From Coprinellus micaceus (Eukaryota > Basidiomycota > Agaricomycetes > Agaricales > Psathyrellaceae): a stretch of DNA of 64,000 nt. The stretch lies in the NCBI GenBank assembly GCA_951394405.1, contig OX596343.1, positions 1,612,001-1,676,000 of the forward strand, written 5' to 3'. The first letter of the stretch is position 1, and every line of letters begins with the position of its first letter. The notes under the pieces are model-generated. The model was not told the origin of the DNA. It made no database searches and saw nothing but the letters and a program-made list of their open reading frames with translations. Shown one piece after another: positions 33,151-44,600 of the stretch. The position numbers and the translations under genes were made by a program.

Positions 33151-33460
33151 CGTCACGAACCATTCGGGATGTACGAACTGCAAGCTCATTCGGGTCTTTC
33201 CGTTCCTCATGCATGGCGATCGCTGCTTCTCCGATTTCTTGTCATACCTTTGCTTGGCGGATGGACGTTTGGAGTATCGTTGACTTCCTCGATGGCCGGG
33301 CAAAGCAAGCTACCAATTTGGGCTTAATATCAGGATGGCATATAGTGCGATTGTTTGATTCGGATGACGCGGCTACCCTATTCAAGTTGGAACCAAGTTA
33401 GACCATCTCTCTTGGCGAAAGGTTGGCTGGAACGTGGAAACCATGAGGCGTCCGTCTTGG
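33151..33460 (+). repeat. Degenerate direct repeat, copy 1
   Basis: It matches 34005-34330 in order: CATGGCGATCGCTGCTTCTC-like, GGGCTT, GCGATTG, TTCGGATGACGCGGC, GGAACCAAGT-like, ACGTGGA, GGAAACCATG and TGAGGCGTCCG. A match downstream (CGGGAGTTGCCG, TGACAAGGACAC) at 33483-33520 and 34558-34588 suggests the repeat unit is longer and has been rearranged. Confidence 0.65.
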
Positions 33461-34004
33461 TTTCCATGGGCGCCTAATTATTCGGGAGTTGCCGATGGTG
33501 GCCAGTGTGACAAGGACACGTAGACGTTAGTTCTTGTCCATAGATCGGACCCCGGCAGGTGTGCAGCATCATGCACTACCAAATAACCTATGTATGCACG
33601 ACCCCAAGCTCTGGAATCGCCGAAAAGACTGCTCAACCCGTTACCCTGGGTGCAGGCTGTGACTCGAGCCAGCACTAGACAACCGGGTGGAGAGGGTAAT
33701 GCGTAGGCGGCGGCGATGAGACGAGCTCAGATTGAAAATGCAGTGGAGATGACGAAGCGGCATTTTACGAATGGCGGAGAGGGGGGGGGAGAGGCTAAAT
33801 GTGTTACAGGAGAAGCCTGGTGCGCTGTAGACGTTCTCCCACAATTTGGACGAACTGCTGATGACCAGCTCAGACTCGAACAGTAAATTCGTTGGGTCTG
33901 CTGTGTGCCCTCAGGCATAGATTGGCTGTTTCCGAGCCATGTTAGCGCTAGGGTTCAAGCGAAGTCGGACCAGCAGATATGTAAGAAGGTACGTTTGTGA
34001 GCCA

Positions 34005-34330
34005 TTCTGACAGATGTGCAGAAAGCTCATGCAGGCTGTTCCCTTCTCTGATACAATATGTGATGACCACGCGTGCCCATCGCTACTTCTCCAATACTAA
34101 GTCATGTTTTTATGTGGCGGTGGGCGTCCGGATTTTCCTTGGCTCTCTCGGTCGCTGGGCGAGGCACGCGATCGACTTGGGCTTGCATCGAGATTGCCTC
34201 TACTGCTAGAGCGATTGCTTGGTTCGGATGACGCGGCCACCCTCTTACACGGGACCAAGTCAGTCAATTACCCTTGCCTAAACGTGGAGGCTGGAATCCG
34301 GAAACCATGTGCATGAGGCGTCCGCCTTTG
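34005..34330 (+). repeat. Degenerate direct repeat, copy 2
   Basis: Second copy of the block at 33151-33460, sharing TTCGGATGACGCGGC, AACGTGGA, GGAAACCATG and TGAGGCGTCCG. Neither copy has a conserved open frame. Confidence 0.65.
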
Positions 34331-35191
34331 CTTTACGGCCACTGAGCAGATTCGGATGCAGTGTCAAGCCCGTCATGTAGAGTGTAGTCGGGCAAGTCCC
34401 CTTCCCCTGCGAACTCGGAAAAGACGGGCGGAGGGGTCTAAAATCTCTGCTTCATCTTCTTTGGCCTGCGTGCGTTCCTCGAACCGTCCAGATGGACGTC
34501 CGAGGGTGTGTGCAGCATCAAAGCCACCACGCGGCGTGGCAAATGGGCGCTTATCCTCGGGAGTTGCCGGTCTTTGTGACAAGGACACATACTCCAGCAC
34601 TTACTCTGTTCGGACTCCGGTCGACCCAGAGGGTTATACAGGTTCACGCAGTCGAAGCTCGCAATCTACTCTTCACCGCTCCTCGTCACGTCTTCCATCG
34701 GCCAGCCACCCAACGTTCGATGCGGGTAGAAGACTAACTGAAGTCGGAAGTACCCGAGGGAACACCGGAGGTGTACGACCAAGAACTTGGCCTCCGGATT
34801 TACCGAGAAAGCTTACCATGTATCTGGTGCTGGCGCTCTAAAGTCGTCACGCCCCTATCTCGCAGTCGATGCCTTCTATTCACTCTGATGTTTTCATGCA
34901 TTGGGAGTGAACATTGGAGGGCCAAGCCAGTGACGATGTACACGTTTACGTCTAATGTGATTCATATCAGTTTTATGGATGTACTGCCCTCGACGATCGC
35001 CACAAGAGCTTCTATCCTTCCCCTCCTTCCCAGGGCGTAGTAGCCATCGGCCGCGCCTAACCGCCGGGTTCCAACTGCTTTTCTTACCTGTGGAGAGAAG
35101 GGTAATGCAACCCAGGGCCATCGATCGCGTATAATAACAGGTGTGGCAAGCAAGGAACTGGCGTGTCCCTACCTCTCCAGTACTCCTCAAC

Positions 35192-37967
35192 ATGCCAGCG
35201 GCCAACGGAAATACATTGCCTCAGAGTGTAGGCGGCACTTGTTTCAACGCCCAGACGTACCTAGGCTACAAAGACGAGTATGGAAACGGGACTCAGCTCA
35301 ACACTGATCTCGGAGGAGCGATCATTGCGTGCTCGTGTAAGCCATCCCCTTGCTTTCTTGACCAGGGAGAGATGTAACCCTCTGCTTCCATGCCAGACAT
35401 TGTAATCAACGCCCTGCTTCGTGAGCAGTATTTCTCCTCATAGAACCGTTCCTCGCTGATCGCGCGGTCTTCCTGTCAGCGTTCCTCTTTGTGTGGTCCA
35501 ATAATGTGGCCTCACATGTCCTCCTCCTCTTCTCTCAAACAATTCCCATCCTCATCGCTACTCTGTCCAGCGTCAACAGCAACAATCTGAGCCTGTTCGA
35601 TGCTCACTTTGCTGTTGCAGTCACGGGGTCCCCCATGTCCTTCTACATTGCGGCCTCATGCATCCGCTACCCGTTCTGCCGGGAGAAAGAGAAACAGCCA
35701 CAGTTGTTCAAGAAGATCCCTTCCAACGAGGCAAAATATCTTATCTGTATCATGGGTGGACTCCTACTACCATGCCTGTGGCTGACAGTGTCACTGATCA
35801 CCACCTTTTCCTCCACCGCCTTTCGGAACAGTTCATACTGCGAGGGGGTGTCCCTGGCGAGGTACCTGGAATTTCTGGCCGTCTCTTCCTTCACCGGGGC
35901 GCTGGATATAATGGGTCGCCGTGATCTGGCGGATGACTTCTCGAGGAGACGGGGCCTGGGATTTTTCTCCCTGCTCTTCATGCTAAACTGGGCGGTGTAC
36001 CTCGTTCATCATCGTGAAGAGATACTTCGACAATGTATGGCACCCATAACAGAATCGACAAGCAGGGGCAACAGCGGCGAAGTCCGACGTCTGCGCGTCG
36101 TCAAGGGATACCTTCTTCTCCTCTGGCGCGTTCCAAAGCTCTCATGGTAAGCCGGCGACTAATGCCCTCACACCGGACGATTATAGTACTCATGCTCAAC
36201 CATGCTGAGCGCAGGACCACTATCATGTCTTACCACCCATCGATGCTTGTCTGGCTCTTGCTTGCCCTCCATTGGGGCTGGGCGCTCGGTATCACAAGCG
36301 CTCTGACTTTTGACCAAGCCCAACTCCGGTCGTACGGCCAGGTGAGCGCCGTGTAAGGTCGTTAGGATATCAGATTTTCATTGGCTGACGCGGGACTAGG
36401 TGCTTTCCTTGTTTGTTCCCATCCCCGCCTTATGGTCATTCGGGAAGATCTTGCGAGATCACAGGGCCGCAATCTTACACTCCGTCAAAACTACCCCAAC
36501 GTTCATCCGGGAAGGAGTGTGTTTCATCTTTACCGGAAGGAACACGTGGCCCGCGCCTCGAGAGGTGACTGAGCGCGACTACTTCAAGTGGTCAAGACGG
36601 AGGTGGACAGTTGGCAAGTACCTTCGGTCCACTTTGCAAGCTCTGGAGAGTTAATTAAAATTTGGATAGTGATTTGGAGCGCAATTGTGTACATGGGACT
36701 TCATGCTGTCTGGATTACCTTCTATGTTCGCGCGGGCTCAATGCCGAACAACAGAAACAAAGTCAACAGCCCACACAAGAATTGGAAACCATACTCTGTG
36801 TGTCGTACGTTGATTCATTCCTCAATCGAGCGCCAACCTCTGAAGCCTAGTCCTGGGCTAGTGTACATCAACGGGTACTGCTGCAGCACCGTTTGCATTT
36901 TCTTGTCGGTCGCCTTTTTCGACTTTCTCCACAGATGGCGCGCCAATATAGCCGTCTCATCGCCATCAGGGCCAGACTCTGACGGAGAAGCTCTCCGTCC
37001 GTGTGAGGACGACACACTATATGGAAGGTCCATGGCCGAATCATCGCGACACCAGGTTACCTTTCGAAGAACGGTATTGTTGTTCCCAACCTTCCTTGCC
37101 ATCGTGCTGTGCGTGTCCCCAATATTCGTGCCGTTCCTGGCCCTGCCCATCGCTCAGGAGGCAAGTCACTTCTGCCCTTGCAAGCCCCAGTGAAGCATTA
37201 ACACCCTTGGAAATCTCCAGTGGCATTGGAGACATGACTGCGACGATTATCCCGTCGAGATTATACTCTATGGTCAACCCAACCCATTTGAGGAAGCAGC
37301 GATCTCAATTTCTACGGCGCATCGCTACACCCCCAATAGCCCATACCCTCCCCAGCGTGCGTGGACTCACGATTACAAGTTTTACAGCCCAGACGAGAAC
37401 CGTCCATCTGTTCGGATCATGAGGTACATCGCAACGGCTCGACAGGGGTTGACGGTCGACAGCGCCTTTCCACCCATCCCTAAGACGAAGACATTGATCC
37501 TCGACACGGAGCGAAGGGTGTTCGTTGGGTGTTCATATCGGTCGGAGGACGTGCTCGGTTCTACGCCCAACGTGACCGCGGAAATTATGGCCAGCTGCGC
37601 GGAGGGCAGTGGGACTTACGAAACGCGTCCGTACCTTCGCTTCGCAATCGAGTATCCGACCTCGATTCCAAGCTCAACGGTATACCTCCAGGCCGAGAGT
37701 AAGGAGTGGGCGTTCCTTAATGATGCGCCTGCCGTCGCTCTGAGGTACGCCGATAGCACAGGTACGAATTCGAGGGACCATTCGCAACCCCTGAGGCCGT
37801 TCGTCACTGCCCTCACAAAAAGGAATTACCCGGCAGTCCTCAAAGTCTGCGCCGAGAATGTTGACGTCGGCGTGGGTGTCTTGGGTCCGTTGAGTGTCGT
37901 GATGGAGGCATTGAACCGCTTTGCCGTCTACATATCCAGGCCGAGAGTGCTTTCGGACGCCGTTTGA
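35192..37967 (+). CDS. Multi-pass membrane protein of unknown function, basidiomycete type; possibly frameshifted
   Basis: Probable single gene encoding a protein with an N-terminal multi-pass membrane region, a second membrane region and a C-terminal soluble domain; I know no function for it. Exon 1 is 35192-35336 (MPAANGNTLPQSVGGTCFNA) and exon 2 begins 35480 (SFLFVWSNNVASHVLLL). Later segments: SYHPSMLVWLLLALHWGWAL, then VLSLFVPIPALWSFGKILRD, IVIWSAIVYMGLHAVWITFY, INGYCCSTVCIFLSVAFFDF, VLLFPTFLAIVLCVSPIFVP, and the soluble end starting HDCDDYPVEIILYGQPNPFE with VRIMRYIATARQGLTVDSAF, VFVGCSYRSEDVLGSTPN and SIPSSTVYLQAESKEWAFLN to the stop at 37965-37967. Near 36000-36005 the frame must shift by one base to continue from NWAVY into FIIVKRYFDN, so exons from 36000 to 36230 are unresolved. 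Confidence 0.7.
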
Positions 37968-39511
37968 TAATGGACTTGTATGTACTTTAGGTATTGCGTT
38001 TTGTATGAGCTACGGGTGTCACTACAGCTGCTTGAGTAACTTTGGTTTGAGGACATTAGGTCTGCCGATCGTCATGGTTTTAACTTTTAAGTGGAAGTAA
38101 GTTTACCAACAGATCAAAGTGAGGGTTGGGAATATGGGGCGCTGTCGCGCAGTGTGATTAGCAGAATCGTGTCTCGGGCGCTTATACGAAATTGCTGGTA
38201 CCGAAGGTCCAGCTCTTGGAACTTGGGATCCATTTATAAAGCTGTTGGGACCAATAACTCAAGGGGGTGCATGCACAGAGACTAGCAGGGCGTTCAAATT
38301 AATCGGAGAAGATTTAGGGGGTGGATGGCGCGACCAAGGTTCAGTGCGGCGGTGCGGAATTCCCGCGCCGCTTTGTCCCGAACCACCATGTCCGCTCGCA
38401 GCGTTCTCACCCACTCACACTGTCGAGGGTCTTAGGCTTCAAGTACTGCCACCGATCCAGGACCTTCGGAACCGCCAAGAAGACGCGCTCAATGATGGGT
38501 CGATGGAAGAAGTCCGCGCCAATCACTTTATCGAAGGACGAGGAAAATCAGGAACCTGGGTGGGGGCCTACTACCGACGCATACTGCGCTGGAAGCGAGT
38601 TCTCGATTGCTCTACTGGGTCTCCAGTTAGCCCTGGTATATCCCCATCTTTCTTAGGAACTTCAGCCTGAGGGCGGCGCAGGCGGGCTGCAGGGAGGAGG
38701 GTGCATGATCTGTTTTGAGAGTCGCACGAGCCCAGAGCCGTGGCGAGAGTCAAGTACGTCCTTGAGGAGGCCGACCACAAGCGGACAATCGTCAAGGGCT
38801 ACTGTCAGCAGTGCGGGGGAGAATGCCGTGCACTGGAGCAGTCGCGAAGGTCGGGGAAATGACTCCAAGTTCTCACCAGCCGTCCTATTGGATGCTAAGG
38901 AAAGTGGTGGGTCAGAGGGGAAAGGCTTACCGACGCATGTTATTCGCTGGAACCGGGTTCTCAGAAGCATGTTCAGGGGGCACCTAGTGCTAGCGACTTC
39001 CTTAACGCCTCCTCCTTGACAGGCAAACATAGGGGCTCCTAAGGTCTCATCCCAGAATACCATGCCTCGTGACTCCTCGGCGACAATGATACGTTCTCCT
39101 TCGATATGCAAGAAGGGTGCTTCATATGAGCGAATCCTCGAATGGCTCCGCTTCGTCTGTCAGCTTTGCAGCTCGCTCGGCCACTATCTCCATGTTGAAG
39201 TCAATTACGGCCACTTGATAGCGCTGTAAACGGAGGGGCGCTCTGTTGCCAGCGGTTGGACCTTCACCCGGTAGGGGAGGATTGTGGTTCTAGTCACTGT
39301 AACTCCACACAAGAACAGCAACCCCGATTGGGTGAGGGGCGTCCTGTTGCCCGTGGAGTCCCCCTGGTATATTCATATCCCATCCTCTCGCAGATCCCCA
39401 AGGGCCGCTCGGTCAAGGGGGCTCCGCGACTTTAATTAGCAACATAGAGAACCTTATAGCGTACCCCAAGGTCACCCAGGCTTCGCGGACACACCCAAGT
39501 GTCCCTGCGCA
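37968..39511. other. Intergenic, no supported gene
   Basis: It includes the P450 promoter. A short degenerate repeat (TACCGACGCAT ... CGCTGGAA ... GTTCTC) occurs near 38573-38605 and 38929-38964. No coding motif was found. Confidence 0.55.
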
Positions 39512-41611
39512 ATGCCAACTTCCACTGTGTACCATCTCTTGGGATGTATCCTCGCGCTCGTGACACTTCGCTTTGTGGCGAAGAGGGCGAACGGACCCAA
39601 GTCCAAGTTGCCGCTGCCCCCTGGCCCGAAGGGCCTCCCTCTGATAGGGAACTTACACCAGATGCCTTCTGGGTTCGCATGGAGGAAGTACCGAGAGTGG
39701 TTCAAGGAATTCGGTATGTGATCGTACCTCGCGCCAACGCACCGACTTACTCATCCTCCTCTTTAGACTCTGATATTCTCTACATCGATGTGGCTGGCAC
39801 AAATATTGTCGTACTCAATTCTTCGGAGGCCGCCACAGACCTTTTGGAGGTTAGGTCTTCGCTGTATTCCGGAAGGTGGGGTGCGCTCTCTTGTAAGCGT
39901 GAAGCAGACTGCTGACGAAGGGGTTATTGTGAATAGACCGAGGTTTCCGATGGTAAACGAGCTCATGGGGTGGGAATTCAACTGGGGATTTATGGACTAT
40001 GGTGAGTCTGCGCATCTGCTGTGCCTATATGTCTCTCTGAGGCACGTTATTTTCCAGGCAATATTTGGTGAGCATCGGTAGATCGCCTTGCATCGTCTTG
40101 CAGCCCTCCAACACGCCGCCTTTCCATAGGAGGAAACATCGAAAGCTCATGCACAGCGCCTTCCACCCGACTGCGGCCAAACAGTTCAGGCCATACATCA
40201 CAAAAGCCACACGCAACGTCTTGAAACGTTTCCTCGACACCCCAGATCCACAACAAATCATGCCGCACCTCAGATAGTAAGCTCCCGCCCCCATTTATCC
40301 GGACCTCTCGCTGATGTCGTCCATTTAAATTGCGTGAAGTATGGCCGGGGAGACGATTATGTCGCTATCTTACGGAATCGATATCCAACCGAAGGACGAT
40401 CCTTACATCCAGACGTCGACCGAAGGCGTTCACCCGCTCCTGGCTGCAGGCGTCCCCGGCGCCTTCCTTGTCGACACCTTTCCCATTCTGAAGTATGTTC
40501 CTGCCTGGCTCCCTGGCGCCTCGTTCAAGAGGAAGGCTCGCCACTGGAAGGTGCTAGCCCGGAGGATGGTTGAAATGCCGTTTGCTGCTTCGAAGGAATT
40601 CATGGTTCGTCCGGCCTCACATTATCTGACTCGAAGGAAGGCCACGATCGAGCTGACTATTTCAATGGGTGTGGTTAGGATGCCGGGAAGGATTCCGTGT
40701 CATTTGTCGGGGAGAACCTTCGAAAGATTGAAGCGGGTTTGGAGAACGATCCTGAGCACGAAGTTGTTACCAAGAACGTCGCTGGCACCCTCTACACGGC
40801 TGGATCGGATACGGTAAGTTGAGTATACCACGTCCCATCCTAGTCAATTCGACTCATGTTTCCTCCTCGACAGACGGTCTCAGCAATCACCTCGTGCATC
40901 CTCGGGTTTCTCGAGAATCCCCACGTCCTAAAGAAAGCCCAAGCTGACCTCGACCGAGTCGTAAAGCCCGGGCAGCTCCCCGAATTCGACGACGAGTCTT
41001 CCCTGCCGTATATCACGGCCATAGCAAAAGAGACTTTGCGATGGCGTGATGTCGTTCCTATCGGTAAGTGCAAGCGCCTCGGCCCCGTCGAGACAGAATC
41101 CTCAAAAGAGTGCCCAGCTATACCCCATTTCCTCAAGACTGAGGACGAGTACAGGGGGTACAGGCTCCCCGCCAACTCGGTCGTGGTAGGAAACTCATAG
41201 TGGGTCTATTCCGACACATTCTTTCTACCTCGAGGTGTGACCACGTCGAATAGCGCGATGCTCCACGACGAAAAGGTATACGACGACCCCTTCAAATTCA
41301 ACCCCGACCGCTTCATCGACCCCACAACTGGCGAACTTGACTTTACACGCGCCAGAGATCCGGACCACGCGTGTTGGGGCTTTGGTCGCAGGATCTGCCC
41401 TGGGAGGCATATGGCCTTCTCTGCCGTTTGGCTGGCGATCGCCTCGCTCGTTTATTGCTTTGATTTTGAGAAAACTAAGGTCAAATTCAGGGGCGAAAAT
41501 GGAGAGCTGGAGGAAAGGGAGGTGGAGTTGACGCACGAGTATACGCCGGCTTTAGTGCAGTGCGTGTTAGCTTTCCTTCGTGTGGATACGATTGAGCTGA
41601 ACCTTTTTTAG
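39512..41611 (+). CDS. Cytochrome P450 monooxygenase, intact
   Basis: Predicted membrane-anchored haem monooxygenase of fungal type; substrate unknown. Ten exons: 39512-39713, 39767-39875, 39937-40001, 40058-40067, 40130-40276, 40340-40604, 40679-40813, 40874-41063, 41118-41199, 41254-41611 (1563 nt, 520 aa, in frame), including a 10-nt micro-exon. The N-terminal anchor STVYHLLGCILALVTLRFVA is followed by the proline hinge LPLPPGPKGLPLIGNL. C-helix WRKHRKLMHSAFHP, I-helix AGSDTTVSA, K-helix KETLRWRD (ExxR), the meander PDRFIDP and the haem loop WGFGRRICPGRH (Cys ligand) are all present. The exon 9-10 junction yields NSYAMLHDE where NSWAMLHDE is usual. Many fungal P450s of this type act in degradation of aromatics or secondary metabolism; the isolated position gives no pathway clue. 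Confidence 0.95.
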
Positions 41612-44600
41612 GATGCCTAAACCGTTTGAATGCGTTATCAAACCTCGGTCAAAGGAGAAGGAGGATCTAATTCGTTGCGCTGTTCAGAACGAGGAATCCT
41701 AAGTCCCAACCAAAGGTCATGGGACCCCTTTTGTTGCCACAGTCGAGTAGTTTGAAACTTCTGTCATCCGTATGTTTGTAATAATGTCTTAGGCTTGTAC
41801 CCAGCAGTTATCGTGTTGTCCTGACATCGTTTTCAGGGGCCAGGACTGAGTGCCCTCTAATAACTGCCAAACATCCTTGAAGGTGGCCTGTGCCAACGAA
41901 GCATAGAATGGTTGACAGCGGCCATATTGTTTTTAGAGATGTTGTACGAATTTTTGCAATGTGACCCTCGCTTGCCGCTGAGTAGGCATGGGTCTCTAGG
42001 TTGATGTACAGTTTGTGGCGGATGGGCGGGCAGGCCTTGAAACTCTTGCGGCTACCACGACAGTTGAGCAGTGGTATGCTTCCGTGCATGGATCCGGTGT
42101 GAACTAAGGTATTCAGCCTCGCCGCCCCACTTATGCAGTGAGTCCGAGTTTTGGATCCAGCGACGACGCGCAAACTCGTGCGAGATCTGAGCCGCCACAC
42201 CATCAAACGGCCATCGCTTGATTAGGCGCCCGGCGTGTTGTGGTGGTCCCGCAACCTATACCGAAACGAGGACGCAACCGCGACAGAGATTCGCTCAGCC
42301 AGAATGCTTGCCTCCTCCGTGTCCTATTCCCCCAGTGAAGCATTGAGCACTCGTTGGCATCGGCATCGTTGCGATGAAGCGGCGGAATAGTGGAGGACGA
42401 GGTGGGTCTCGCGGGTCACTCATCTCGGAACTCGGCTAGGGTGAACGTTTGAACTCACAAATATTGCCCAGGTACCAACAGGAGTGATGAAAAGCCGTGG
42501 AACGACCTTCTTGTAATTGGGGACCAAACATCCGCTTACACTTCTTTGAAGAGGCGGGCGTCGTGTGAACACGGTCAGATAGGTAGCCTTTCCTTCCACC
42601 TAGGCCTAAAGAAAGCATTGGGGCGACCTACCGGGGTATGCATGCACTAATCAGACAATGCAGCTTACAAAATGGGTGAACTTTGCGTATGATCGGTTCT
42701 GAGTTGTAAATCATACACGGGCGCTTATTTTGAGCGATGCCGAGCGGCATTCTTCAGTGCCCGAAACTTCTCAACGTTATTACCGACTCCCTCATGTATC
42801 TATATCCATAGTGTACACGCGTAAGTTTGAATTGGATGAGTAAATGAAACTGTCATGAGTAGGGTACTCGAGAATGACGGGATATCGGCGTCATGAACCC
42901 TTCGGCGACATCCAGCTGTACACGAAGCTCCTAATCCCCCAAATTTACCCCGAAAGCCGCACTGCGGCTGCGCTCGATAGAGATGCAACGTACAACATCA
43001 GTTCGAGAAGCAGGGAGCCCAGGTCCCCGTCTCAGCGTCCTCATGTGCGCTCGATTGGGAAGTCATTTGAGTACATCAGAGTTGAGTGGAAGGAAGGGTC
43101 ACCTTTGTTCTCTATCCTGCCTCGAATTCGGCTTAGCGCAACACCGAAAATCCAACCAATACCCGCTTTTTGTCCGCTGTCATCAAGGGAGCGACTTATT
43201 GTGCTTCGGGGGGAGATGGCTCGAAGGCGGACAGGAATAGAAAAGCCGAGCGAACGTACTTACGCTGCCCTTTCGAAGACCTGCGAGTGTCAAATCCGTG
43301 CTAGGCTTCCGTCCGAGCGCGACTCCTGCTGCCGCCCACGGGTAATCCGCGGGAGTTGCCGGAAAGCTCCGAGAGCTGTACTTTCCCTCTCTGCGGCTGA
43401 GCGTACCGTAGATAGTGATGGAAAGAAACGGATATCTTCGAGCGGGGTGGGACCGAGCAGGGAACAAGGTTCAGTAGTACTCGATGGTTCGAAAGGGAGA
43501 ACTTGGATGTGGCGCAGAACTGGGAACTTGCCGTTACGAGGTTACGAGGTTGTTCCGGTCAAGCTTTCGAACAGAATCTTGGCGGTGGCTTCTTGTACCC
43601 GGAGACTGCGTGGGCTAGAAGGACACGGGTACCTCAATAGTTCCAATCCTGGTTGCTTTGACATTGGCCCGAGCTCCGCGAGATGTTGAACCGCAGAGAA
43701 GGCAGTATTTCCTGATAAATACCCTAGCTCTACGACGCTCCCGAGGTCGAAAAGCCAGTTCGACGACCGCACCCAGGTATTAGATGATGTGTCAGTCCGA
43801 CCATCGATAACTCTACCCTTGCCCACCATCGATGGAGTAGGACACAATCAGCGTGAAATTTGAGGTGGACACCCGAAACGCCAAGGGAGAGATCACGACA
43901 TTTGAAAGTTCCGTTCCTCCGTGAATGTTCTTGAACAATCGGAAGTTACTACATAGATGGTCAGAGCGTTTGGGCCAGTTCCTCGACAAACCCTGGAATT
44001 GAGTGTACCGAGGTCATACCCTCACAAGCAGAACAACGTGGGTTATGACCTAGGCTGGGGAAGGGGCTGGAAGGGGAACATCGACGGCAGCGGAATGGAT
44101 TGGTCTCCTCCACATCTAATCTTATCTGAGTCACGCACAGTGTGACTGACCCCCCGGGTACGAAGAAATTCTATTAGGTTTATTTCTACACCTAACCCTA
44201 GATGCATCAAGCGAAAAGACGCCGAAATATTGACGACCCTGAGTTCGACGACCTACGTTAGACCCGGCGGCGCTTCCCCCCTCTTGGACATCCCTCGCCG
44301 ACACCCTGGATGTCTGCAACTCTGTACTTTCTCGCATCCTGCGCCCTCCGTCCATTACGGTTCCGGGAGAACATCGTTTTCGAAGCTCGAGGAAACACTC
44401 TCGGAAAAGAACAAAAAAAAACGAACGCGACTCGGACCCCTGCGTGAAGACCCGGATTGCTCTGGGATTGGTTCGACAAATTCAAGGCATGACGAAGAGC
44501 CGGTGTCGCTCGGGACCCACAGGAATCGATAATCAAGGAAAAAGGATCGATTCGCCCACATACATTTTCTGGACGTTCATTTCGTGGTTATTTCGGGTCG

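Larger units (their letters stand above)
32087..35191. other. Intergenic, no supported gene; contains a degenerate duplicated block
   Basis: About 3.1 kb. 32300-32800 is pyrimidine-rich. A repeated segment occurs at 33151-33460 and 34005-34330. Open frames throughout lack recognisable motifs. Confidence 0.6.

Noticed and set aside
42874..43689. 271-codon plus-strand open frame with ATG
   Set aside because: Arg/Ser-rich composition without any family motif; opposite strand is also partly open. Could be an orphan gene, but the sequence alone does not support it.
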